DNA of 64,000 nucleotides, taken from contig NZ_JYLO01000013.1 of the NCBI RefSeq assembly GCF_001439845.1, forward strand, positions 1-64,000, given 5' to 3'. This DNA comes from Pseudomonas lactis. GTDB lineage: Bacteria; Pseudomonadota; Gammaproteobacteria; Pseudomonadales; Pseudomonadaceae. A program made the position numbers and the translations under genes. Positions 1 through 8,200 of this stretch are shown in pieces. Below the pieces are notes generated by a model. It made no database searches. It saw only the letters and a program-made list of their open reading frames with translations, and was not told the DNA's origin. The stretch's first letter is position 1. Each line of letters starts with the position of its first letter.

Positions 1-63
1 GTTGTAAGGCGGCAACAACTTGCTCAGCACGGCTTCTTTTCGCTCATGGGAATAACGGGCCAC
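1..63 (-). CDS. Transposase OrfA, N-terminal 21 codons only
   Basis: The first 21 residues read MARYSHERKEAVLSKLLPPY and one more residue. This resembles the helix-turn-helix N-terminus of small IS3-type transposase subunits that go on with a SVAEVA-like segment. The start is GTG at 63, with an AAGGA ribosome-binding sequence about eight bases upstream. The gene runs off the left edge. Such proteins bind the IS ends and are usually fused to an integrase-fold OrfB by frameshifting. The family call rests on this short stretch alone and is moderate. Confidence 0.5.
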   Translation of the reverse strand, partial: MARYSHERKEAVLSKLLPPYN

Positions 64-134
64 ATCGGTGTCCTTTACCGCCTATCTGGGGAAAACTGGA
101 GGGTGACAACTATCCTGCCAGAGGGGGGCTGACA
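1..134 (-). mobile_element. End of an IS3-like insertion sequence (partial)
   Basis: The left window edge cuts an insertion sequence. Read on the minus strand it begins TGTCAGCC at 134, runs about 70 bases of leader and then enters a transposase reading frame starting at 63. A TG-initiated end and a short leader before OrfA fit IS3-family layout. The boundary at 134/135 is inferred because the interrupted DUF3987 frame resumes directly after it. The other end lies outside the window, so neither the inverted repeats nor a target duplication could be checked. Confidence 0.55.
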
Positions 135-872
135 GTCTCTCTTATGGTCCAGGAGAGCGTATTTTCGAAGTACATGGCTCATAAAGGCGGGGTGTCTAGG
201 GGATCTGGTTTGTGGGCGCGCTTTCTAATCTGTCGCCCGGCTTCAACACAGGGGACTAGATATGTAAGCACTCACGTACCGTCCTGGTATCATCAAACAC
301 AATTTGCCTCGCGGTTGGAGCACTTTCTTGAGATGGATCTTATTTGTTTCAGAGGAAATAAAAAAGAAAAAGAAGTGATCGGATTCGACTCCGAAGCGGC
401 TCGGCTTTGGGTAGAGATTGCGAATGATATTGAGTCAAGGATGTGTGCAGGTGGAATACTGTATGGGCTAGGTGATCATGGTTCAAAGTTAGTTGAGGTT
501 ATTTCTAGGTTGGCTGCATTGCTTCATTGTTTTGAAGGGTTTGAGGGTGATATTTCGATGTCAACCTTGCAGGCGGCAACGGATCTTGCTAAATGGTACT
601 CCAATGATTTTATAAAGTTGTTTGGGGAGAACTCTAAAGAGAACGATGAAGAGCAGGAATTAAATTGCTGGCTTGATAGTTTTCGTAAGGTGGGTAAGCG
701 TTTTGTTAAAAAAAATTATATTTTGCAATGCGGGCCTGGGAAGTTTAGAAAGAAAGCTGCTCTTGAGCATGTTCTTTTGCGACTGGTAAATAACAGTGCT
801 ATCCGGATTTTGAATTATCCTGGGGACAAAACTATTTATGTTGATCTCTGTCCTTGGCAGGGTGGTTTGTAG
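135..872 (+). pseudogene. DUF3987 (YfjI-like) protein, 5' end removed by IS insertion
   Basis: The open frame contains segments typical of DUF3987 proteins: SLMVQESVFSKYM, then RGSGLWARFLICRPASTQG, then GLGDHGSKL followed by LAALLHCFEGFEGDISMSTL. DUF3987 proteins usually have several hundred more N-terminal residues with a primase/helicase-like ATPase, so only the C-terminal third is here. The frame is already homologous at the codons just before the first ATG (144), so the upstream part was cut off by the IS ending at 134. E. coli YfjI of prophage CP4-57 belongs to this family and sits beside YfjJ, as this gene sits beside a YfjJ-like gene. Codon use is AT-rich compared with the chromosome. 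Probably non-functional. Confidence 0.75.
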
Positions 873-1191
873 ATGATGCTAGTCTCTTTTCGGGGTACTA
901 ACTCTTTGGGTTGTTTTTGATATTTGGCGTTAGTTGTTTACGAGTTGTGTTGGTTTGTTTGTCTAGGTTTTATAGGAAGCATGTTCAAGGTGGTTGTTGC
1001 TTGATTATGTATTACTATTTAATTAGATTGTTGGGTTTGTAGTTTGGTTTAATTAAATCAGTTGTTTGATGTCTAGCTAATTAGTTAGGTAAGTTGATGG
1101 TGCAATAGTTGACGGTTGTGATGTCAACTGATCATTTGTCAGCAGCATGGCCCCCCAAAGCCATGTTGCTGGCTTCTTGAGGAATCAGTGA
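873..1191 (+). other. G/T-rich non-coding spacer
   Basis: This stretch of about 320 bases has no convincing gene on either strand. The plus strand is rich in T and G and poor in C, with repeated TTAATTA- and TTAGTTG-like words. Such composition is seen at replication or regulator-binding regions of P4-like elements, but no specific iterons could be assigned. A strong hairpin lies at its right end. Confidence 0.4.
1140..1171 (+). promoter_or_regulatory. 12-bp stem-loop upstream of the YfjJ-like gene
   Basis: AGCAGCATGGC at 1141-1151 pairs with GCCATGTTGCT at 1160-1170 (one G-U pair), and C1140 with G1171 extends the stem. The loop is CCCCCAAA. There is no T-tract directly after it, so it is not a standard intrinsic terminator. 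It ends about 20 bases before the GTG start at 1192. It could be a regulatory RNA hairpin, a protein-binding palindrome or part of a replication origin. Confidence 0.5.
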
Positions 1192-2292
1192 GTGATAGAT
1201 GAAGTTGATTGGATCGATAATGGAGGGTCGTTAGATCTAATGGTTGAGGAGGTCGGAGGGCTTCCTGTTTTAAGGGTAGAGGAAAGCTTGGTGTTGGAGT
1301 TGCGTTCTATTGAGAAATTAATGTGTGAGCTTGCTGATAGTAAGGGCTTTTTGTTCTCTTCTTATACTCATCAACTTTACGGGGTAAAGGTTAAGGCTGA
1401 GAGGCTTGGTCGCTATTTTGTTGACAAACTGAAGAGGGGAAAGGGAATGCTTGAACAGTACTTCCCCTGTCATGTAGTTAATCCTTATGTGGAGGTTTTT
1501 TTCAGATGTGTTGATCGAGTCGATGAGCTTCATTCGCTCAGAGTCTGGCGGGATTTACGCAATGGAGCCGCTGAGGCTTTTTTAGTTAGAATGAATGATC
1601 TCGTAGAGTTTGTGCGGCTGGAGCTGGCCAGTGATGCTTTTAAAGCCGTTTTGAAACGATTCCGTAAAGCGTCCGTTAAGCGAGTTAACAGCTTGGAAGG
1701 TTATATAGACGCTCTTTTCGCCAAGCACTCTAGGATGCTTGTTGTGCGTGTTGATTTGTCTTATCAGTCAGGCTTTGTAAGTGGTCGTGAGGATTTTTAT
1801 GGCGATGTTATTAAGGTAAAGGTACATTGGGCAAAAATGCAGAAAGATCTACACAAGGGCATTCCAGTTGATGGGTTGTTAGGGTTTGCTTGTAAGCTGG
1901 AATATGGACAGCTAAAGGGGTTTCATTTTCATTTGTTGCTTTTTTATAATGGATCAAATCATCGCCAGGACGGGGTTTTGGCTAGAATGGTTGGTGAGTA
2001 TTGGCGGGACTCAATTACGGCAGGATCAGGGCGCTATTTCAATTGTAATGCAGTAAAGGATAAATATAAATATCTTGGGATAGGTATGATTAGTTTTAAT
2101 CAGCTGGACAGGGTAAGCGCTTTGAAGAATAGGGTGGCGTCATATCTTACGAAAGTGGACTATTGGGTACGGCTCTCTGCTGATAGTGGCAGGTCATTTT
2201 TCAGGGGAAATATGCCAAAGCTGAAAACTATGAAGAGAGGGCGCCCTAGACGTTCATGTCCTGCTCAGGCGGCGCCTAATGGTTCTGTGTAG
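1192..2292 (+). CDS. Inovirus Gp2 / YfjJ-YagK-like replication protein
   Basis: A 366-residue protein. The C-terminal half (about residues 180-350) matches the YagK/YfjJ, inovirus Gp2-like family: a RMLVVRVDLSY strand, KVHWAKMQKDLHK, then GFHFHLLLFYNG with an H-x-H core of the kind seen in HUH-type replication nucleases, and a KYLGIGMI segment. The start is GTG at 1192 with GAGGAA about eight bases upstream. The family is found in filamentous phages and in P4/CP4-57-like elements beside DUF3987 genes, which is the arrangement here. A replication role is known only by analogy, and which Tyr would be catalytic is unclear. The basic C-terminal tail after residue 335 is unconserved-looking. Confidence 0.75.
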   Translation: MIDEVDWIDNGGSLDLMVEEVGGLPVLRVEESLVLELRSIEKLMCELADSKGFLFSSYTHQLYGVKVKAERLGRYFVDKLKRGKGMLEQYFPCHVVNPYVEVFFRCVDRVDELHSLRVWRDLRNGAAEAFLVRMNDLVEFVRLELASDAFKAVLKRFRKASVKRVNSLEGYIDALFAKHSRMLVVRVDLSYQSGFVSGREDFYGDVIKVKVHWAKMQKDLHKGIPVDGLLGFACKLEYGQLKGFHFHLLLFYNGSNHRQDGVLARMVGEYWRDSITAGSGRYFNCNAVKDKYKYLGIGMISFNQLDRVSALKNRVASYLTKVDYWVRLSADSGRSFFRGNMPKLKTMKRGRPRRSCPAQAAPNGSV

Positions 2293-2305
2293 AAAGCCTT
2301 TTTGA

Positions 2306-3322
2306 TTACTTTCTAGGCTTTAAGCTGATAATACTGGCAGCTGCTACGGCAAGCTTTACTGTTAGCCCACACTCATCGCACAAATGGTTTTTAATTGTTT
2401 CCTTTTTGGGGTGATATTTTTTGGTGCTTTCTTGGCTTTGTTTCCAGAAAAGCTTTGCCGCCTCGTTTATCATAATCAACGAGATTGAGGCATGGGAAGG
2501 ATAGTCTTTGATGGTTTCATTGCCTGGCTTTTCAATTGGTGTATACTCATAGAGCCTGTCTGGAAGTATTGCATAAGCCGCCTGATCTAGAAGATCACCG
2601 CCTCTGAGGCTGAATCTAGATTTTAGCCAGTCTTTTATTTTTTCGATAAGTTCTTTTTTTTGATCGATTGAGGTGATTTTTTCTTTTTTGATGAATCTAT
2701 CTGATGCTTCGTTCAGGATTGCAAGATCCTCTGACATCCATTCCATTTTTTGACTGTAGCGGCTCTCCTCCATTCCTTCATTAAGGATTTTTTGAGTGTC
2801 TTCTTTTTTAATTAGTATTTCCGCGGCGGTAATTTTTTCTTCTTGTGGCTGGTTGCTTTTTCGGTTAGTCACAAAAAATCCTGCGTCAACCACAAGGGAT
2901 GGATAGGGTTTTAATTGTGCTTTTAGTTGTTCAATCGCCGAAATTACTGAAAGTCCTTCTTTGATACTGCTGATAAAGGCACAGCTAAAATTATCCTTTA
3001 GGATTTCTCCGTAATCTATAATTTCAGCCCACTCAGAGGGGGGTATGGAGAAGAATTTAATGTTGGATTCTACAATTGCGTGGTAATCGTGCTCTTCGCT
3101 GAAAGGTGTGCCCCTATGCCGCTTAAATAGGCTTTGTGCTGTTTGTAGCTCATCTGAACCTGCGACGATAGCCGAGCCTGATACGTGAACTGCAACATTT
3201 CTAGGGCGGCGGCATAAAAGGGAAATCTGCAGCTTTTCGATTCTGTCTTTGAATTCACTTTCGGAGATGCTGTGCTCCTCAAGAAATTCAGTTACTGATA
3301 TAACAAACTCTTTGTTTTTCAT
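2306..3322 (-). CDS. Element-borne protein of unknown function
   Basis: A 338-residue soluble protein rich in Lys, Glu and Ile, encoded by AT-rich codons unlike the flanking chromosome. I recognise no family. A C-x2-C pair lies near the C-terminus (LCDECGLTVKL), preceded by two long charged helices (about residues 170-240). There are no membrane segments or signal peptide. The ATG at 3322 has AAGGA 11 bases upstream. It is convergent with the Gp2-like gene (14-bp gap) and lies downstream of the integrase on the same strand with a 60-bp gap, so it may be co-transcribed with the integrase. As the cargo-position gene of the element it could be a regulator, superinfection-exclusion or defence protein, but nothing in the sequence decides this. 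Confidence 0.6.
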   Translation of the reverse strand: MKNKEFVISVTEFLEEHSISESEFKDRIEKLQISLLCRRPRNVAVHVSGSAIVAGSDELQTAQSLFKRHRGTPFSEEHDYHAIVESNIKFFSIPPSEWAEIIDYGEILKDNFSCAFISSIKEGLSVISAIEQLKAQLKPYPSLVVDAGFFVTNRKSNQPQEEKITAAEILIKKEDTQKILNEGMEESRYSQKMEWMSEDLAILNEASDRFIKKEKITSIDQKKELIEKIKDWLKSRFSLRGGDLLDQAAYAILPDRLYEYTPIEKPGNETIKDYPSHASISLIMINEAAKLFWKQSQESTKKYHPKKETIKNHLCDECGLTVKLAVAAASIISLKPRK

Positions 3323-3382
3323 TTGTAATAGTGTCCTTGTGTAACTTTGCTAGTCTTTTCTCTGGGCGGTTGGAGTGGTTGT

Positions 3383-4714
3383 CTATATCAGGCCGGATAA
3401 ATGTTTGCCGAGAACTTCCCAAGCCTCCGCCATTTCTTTAGCATAGCTATGACGCTGATAAATGCGTTTTACCTTATTTTCCTCAGTGTGGTTGAGGCAA
3501 CGTTCAGCCACTTCAGGAAGCACGCCAATAGCAGTCATAATCGTCGCGCCTGTACGCCGCAGGTCGTGAGGCGTCCACTTTCCGCCTGGTAGCAACAGTG
3601 CTTGGGCTTTGGCGCTACGTCGGCTCATGGAGCCTTGTTCCGGAAGGCGCTGGCGATCTCCCAGCTGCTTGGTTACCGTTTTAGGGCATACATGGTCAGT
3701 TATGTAGGTGTTCGGGTAGCACCAAGGTGACAGGCTATTAATCTGCTTTACGCGCTTGAAGTGGCTAATGGCAAAGTCTGAAAGGATGATGCTGTGCGGT
3801 TTGCCGTTTTTACTATTCTCGGACGGAATCAGCCAAGTGCTTTGCTCTAGATCGATATGCTCCCATCGGGCGCTCAGGAGCTCACCAATTCGACAGCAGG
3901 TCGATAGGGCAATCCAGATTGCAGCTTCGGTGGTGACTAGCAGTCCTGCATCAGGGGCTTTCTTAGCAAGCAGCTTGATTTCGTCATCACTCAGTACTCG
4001 GTCGCGTTCAGTATCTTTGCCGCCTATCTTAGCTTTGCGGATACTGGCACTGGGATCGTGCTCAATAAGGTCGCGGTCTACGGCAAAGCGGAACATTTGA
4101 CGCATAAGCGAAAAAACCATCTTGGCCATACGGTTTACACCGCGAGCGAGGAGGGCATCTGTCACCTCGGTGATATGACCCTTTTTCACATCAGCGACAG
4201 CCAAGTCGCCCAAGAAGGGCAGAACGTCCTTTTCAAACATCCGACGAGCCTCTGCACCCTTGTCCTTGCGGTTGATGAGATCAACCTTAGCCCAGTGCTC
4301 GAATAGGTCGGTAACAGTCTTGCGTGCCGCCTGGCGAGCTTGCTCGGCTTCGGCTTCTGCTTTCTCGGCGGTGAGTCGTGCCAATTCACCATCTCGGGCT
4401 GCGATACGGGCAGCTTCCTCGGCATCCAGATGTTCACGTAAGTTGCGAGTTCCACTTTGGTAGAGGCGTGACCACTCTCCAGCTTTAGTTCTTGCTTCCT
4501 TGAGGGTAAGTCCATCAGTGCCAGTGGCGTCATATGCACCTATGGGCAGAAACACTCTTCCACCGCTGGTGTCGGTATACCTGAAGTAAAACAGGCGTTC
4601 GCCATCTGGGCGAAGACGTGCCATGAATCGGCCGCAGCCGCGAGGAGCATCCTCGATCAGCCAGGTAGGTTTGGCTGGTTTTGCGTTCATCTGTTTGTCG
4701 GTGATCGTCGCCAC
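3383..4714 (-). CDS. int: Tyrosine-type integrase of the element
   Basis: A 443-residue site-specific recombinase of the P4-integrase type. The N-terminal arm-binding domain (about 1-90) contains the FYFRYTDTSGGR / LPIGAYDATG core. A charged coiled coil with many Ala/Glu/Arg (95-130) leads to the core-binding domain (133-225) and the catalytic domain (240-430). Catalytic residues visible are R275 (CCRIGELL), K302 (SKNGKPH), H383 and R386 (PHDLRRTGAT), H409 (CLNHTEE) and the nucleophile Y419 (KRIYQRHSY). All are intact, so the enzyme should be active. It is transcribed away from the tRNA-fragment attachment site about 200 bp upstream, the usual integrase-next-to-att layout. Confidence 0.93.
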   Translation of the reverse strand: MATITDKQMNAKPAKPTWLIEDAPRGCGRFMARLRPDGERLFYFRYTDTSGGRVFLPIGAYDATGTDGLTLKEARTKAGEWSRLYQSGTRNLREHLDAEEAARIAARDGELARLTAEKAEAEAEQARQAARKTVTDLFEHWAKVDLINRKDKGAEARRMFEKDVLPFLGDLAVADVKKGHITEVTDALLARGVNRMAKMVFSLMRQMFRFAVDRDLIEHDPSASIRKAKIGGKDTERDRVLSDDEIKLLAKKAPDAGLLVTTEAAIWIALSTCCRIGELLSARWEHIDLEQSTWLIPSENSKNGKPHSIILSDFAISHFKRVKQINSLSPWCYPNTYITDHVCPKTVTKQLGDRQRLPEQGSMSRRSAKAQALLLPGGKWTPHDLRRTGATIMTAIGVLPEVAERCLNHTEENKVKRIYQRHSYAKEMAEAWEVLGKHLSGLI

Positions 4715-4744
4715 TTTCGCTTCCCCAGAAAGGCCAGGCTCCAG

Positions 4745-4768
4745 ATGGTCACCGTTGGGTCACCGTTT
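4745..4768 (+). repeat. Direct repeat GGTCACCGTT x2 in the integrase leader
   Basis: GGTCACCGTT occurs twice in the 30 bases immediately upstream of the integrase start, separated by about one helical turn. Phased direct repeats next to int and att are candidates for arm-type integrase sites or an autoregulatory operator. Direct observation; function inferred. Confidence 0.4.
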
Positions 4769-4815
4769 CTCGCTGGCTTTGGTAGAATACTATCGGAAGC
4801 GGTTGGACTGTGTAA

Positions 4816-4840
4816 ACTGTATTAGCCTTGTAAATACAGT
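4816..4840 (+). repeat. Inverted repeat ACTGTATT-9-AATACAGT
   Basis: A perfect 8-bp inverted repeat with a 9-base spacer lies about 100 bases upstream of the integrase gene. It contains CTGT and ACAG half-sites, but the spacing is too long for a LexA box (CTGT-8-ACAG). It may bind the integrase, an excisionase or a repressor. Confidence 0.4.
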
Positions 4841-4913
4841 GCTTTAGGCCTTGTTCCTGGAATTGTTTAGACTGGATTGGATTGTGATTCACCTTTATGG
4901 GGTGCTAGGGGTA

Positions 4914-4941
4914 GAGTGTTCGAATCACTCCGTCCCGACCA
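4914..4941 (+). other. Attachment site: 3' end of a tRNA (probably tRNA-Pro)
   Basis: Bases 4914-4930 form a perfect T arm (GAGTG, loop TTCGAAT, CACTC). They are followed by the acceptor strand CGTCCCG, discriminator A and CCA (4939-4941). No D or anticodon arm precedes it, so this is only a tRNA 3' fragment, the typical duplicated att core of an integrative element. The acceptor implies a first base C pairing with G72, a hallmark of bacterial tRNA-Pro. The intact tRNA should lie beyond the left edge of the window. The adjacent terminator is presumably the displaced terminator of that tRNA, putting native chromosome to the right. Confidence 0.75.
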
Positions 4942-4950
4942 TATAATTCA

Positions 4951-4989
4951 AAGGGTTGCGAGATTTTATCTCGCGACCCTTTTTTATTT
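4951..4989 (+). terminator. Intrinsic terminator after the tRNA fragment
   Basis: AAGGGTTGCGAGA pairs with TCTCGCGACCCTT over 13 bp (one G-T pair) around a 5-base loop. A run of T with one A follows. It sits 10 bases after the CCA and is probably the original terminator of the target tRNA gene. Confidence 0.85.
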
Positions 4990-5267
4990 TCAGGTGTTTT
5001 TACCCCCACAAAACGCCCGGCTCTTGATGGACATTTCGATGTGATACCACTATCGGAGTTTGCCCAGTGGACTTCGATCCTTTTTCGATATTGAGCTGCG
5101 TCGGTCGTAATATGTGACGTTCGATGATGGGCAGAGAAACCAGTGACGACCAAAGGCACATTACGGCTGTCGCTATAAGAGATATCATCCCGCCATCAGC
5201 TCAATAGGGGCTCCCTGGCCGTTCAGTTTCGGCACTCCCTTGAGCATAACGACAAGGATTGTTGCGC

Positions 5268-8200
5268 ATGGACGATATCGTTCAGCCCCTCACACCCCAA
5301 GAAGAAGCCCCGCCTAAGGAAGTAAAGGTCCTTGCCACCTTGGTAGCAAAGCTAAATCTTGCAGATTTCCAGAACGCTATCCCTGTGATTCGCGAGCTTC
5401 GTATCTCGAACGAAACGAGTAATCGTTTCGTCAATGCCACTCTTACGCTTAGCTCGGCCCCCGAGGTATTTAAGTCTAAGATCTGGCGGATCGACGAGAT
5501 CGCTGCAGATAGCTTCCGGGTCATACCTGGGCTTGATCTTGTCTTGGACGGCCCGTTGTTGAGTCGCCTGACAGAGTCAGAAATGTCGACCTTTACGTTT
5601 GTCCTCGAAGCCGATGACAAGGAGTCGGAGAGCGGTCGCAAGGAAGTTGCTCGGCTTGAACAGGTCGTAGACCTTTTGCCCAGAAACCAGTGGGGCGGAT
5701 TGCGGCATTTACCAGATATGACTGCGGCTTTTGTTCAGCCGAATGATGCAGCGGTTGAGCGGTTGCTCAAACAGGCAGCCGAGTTGCTTCGTCTTAGCGA
5801 TAAGCCGTCCGCACTTGACGGATATGAGGGTGGCCCCAAAAGAGCTTGGCAGTTGGCGTCGGCAGTGTGGGGCGCGGTGGCGCGCATGAAGCTCGACTAT
5901 GCGTTGCCGCCGGCCAGCTTTGAACAATCAGGACAGAAGATTCGTAGCCCCAGTCAGCTTGCTGACTCCGGGTTGGCTACTTGTCTCGACCTGACTCTGC
6001 TTTTCTGCGCAGCATTGGAGCAGATTGGTCTTAACCCAGTGATCGTATTCACCCATGGTCATGCTTTTGCTGGTTTGTGGCTTAAGCCAGAAGAGTTTAC
6101 GACTGCCGTGGTGGATGATGTCACTGCAGTACGTAAGCGGGTGAAGCTTCAGGAGCTCGTGCTGTTTGAGACCACTCTTATTACCCACGCCTCGATACCG
6201 CCATTCTCTTATGCGGTAGAGATGGGCACGAAACAGGTAGCCGAAGACGCTGAAAGTGTTTTCGAGATGCTGCTAGATATCCGTCGCGCCCGTTTGCAAC
6301 GTATAAAACCGCTCGCCAGCTCAGAGGCTCAGATTACACGCGTCGCCGTTGCTGAGTCTGATGAAGCCCCATCGATTCTTGTGGAGGACGGGATCGGCAT
6401 CTCCGATGACAATATTAAGGCACAGGTTGAGGATCTGTCTAAGCTCGACCCAGCAGATCGCCTCGGCCGATGGCAGCGAAAGCTTCTGGATCTGTCGCTT
6501 CGAAATAACTTGCTCAATTTCAAAATGGGTAAGCGAGCGCTGAAGCTTGAATCTCCTGATCCTGGTGCTCTCGAGGACATACTTGCAAGTGGACAGTCTC
6601 TAAAGCTGCTTACCAGGCCTGACCTAATGGATGGCGCAGATCCGCGTGAGCGCGCACTCTATGAGCAGCGTGAGCGAGAAGATGTTCGCCGCCGTCATGC
6701 TGAAGATGCTCTCAAACGTAGGGACGTATTCGTTGCGCTGACGTCCGCCGAAATGGATGTCCGGTTAACCGAGTTATTTCGAAGCGCTCGTACTGCTTTG
6801 CAGGAAGGTGGCTCCAACACGCTTTTCCTGGCCATCGGTTTTCTAAGCTGGACGCGTGAGGATAGGGCCGGGCAGAAGTACAAAGCGCCACTGGTCTTGG
6901 TTCCTGTCACTTTGGAGCGTAAGAGTGCGCGTTCTGGATTCACCATGGTGCTGCACGATGATGAGCCTCGTTTTAACCCGACTCTGATCGAGATGCTGCG
7001 TCAAGACTTTGAACTGGGCTTGGGTTCACTGGAGCAGGAGCTGCCTCGGGACGACTCCGGTCTGGATATCGCGGCCATTTGGAACAAAGTTGGCCATGCT
7101 ATCAAGGATATCCCTGGCTGGGAGCTGAACGAGGACGTTGTGCTCTCGATGTTCTCGTTTGCCAAGTATCTTATGTGGAAGGATCTTGCCGAGAATGCAG
7201 AGCACCTTAGACAGAGCCCTGTAGTCCAGCACCTTCTGGATACGCCACGTGATTCGTTCATCTCCGATACCCCGTTTCCGGAGGCGGAGTCACTGGACCG
7301 TGATTATGGTCCGACTGATGTGTTCTGCCCATTGCCATCTGATTCATCTCAGCTTGCTGCTGTGATGGCAGCAGCAAAGGGAAAAGATTTCGTTCTCATA
7401 GGTCCACCGGGTACGGGTAAAAGCCAAACGATTTCCAACATGATCGCCCAGTCCATCGCTCAAGGGCGCCGGGTACTGTTCGTATCTGAGAAAATTGCTG
7501 CCCTGGATGTCGTGTACCGCCGCTTGCGTGAAATCGGTCTGGGTGAGTTTTGCCTTGAACTTCACTCCAGTAAGGCTCGAAAAACGGATGTCCTTGCTCA
7601 GTTGCAGTCGGCTTGGGAAGCGAAAGGGGAGGTAGATGCTTCCGCTTGGGAGGTGGAAGCGCAGCGGCTGGCTTCCCTGCGTGACAGCCTTAATATTTAT
7701 GTCGAGCGTCTGCATCGTCGGCACCGAAATGGCTATACGATTTACGATGCTATCGGGGCTGTGACATCGGGTGTTGATGAGGCAGTTGCTGCGCTTTCTT
7801 GGTCATCCCCGGACACTCATGATCAGAAGGCCATGCTTGCGCTTCGAGAGCTGGGCGACCGCCTTGAAGTGAACGCCCAGGCTGTGGGTTACAGTCAGCT
7901 GGCAGGCAACGCTTTGTCCGGGGTCGGCCAAGCAGAGTGGTCGCCTCATTGGCAGCAACAATTCGTGCAGGCGGCTCGTGACGTGCTTCCTGCTGTGCTT
8001 GAAGTCCAGCGAGCTGCCGATCGCTTCGTTGAGCTGTCAGGTCTTCCTGTTACGGAGTACACCCCAACAGCGCTTGAGGGGTTGTCGATTCTTTCTCGAG
8101 TACTTCCCGCTGCCGCTGGGCATGATTGGCGGTTCGCACTGCGCCCCGATGCTCGCTCGGTTTCTAAACGCCTGAGTGACGGCTGCACTTGGGTCGACGA

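Noticed and set aside
4816..4840. Possible LexA (SOS) box upstream of the integrase
   Set aside because: The half-sites CTGT and ACAG are present, but the spacing is longer than the eight bases required by the LexA consensus.
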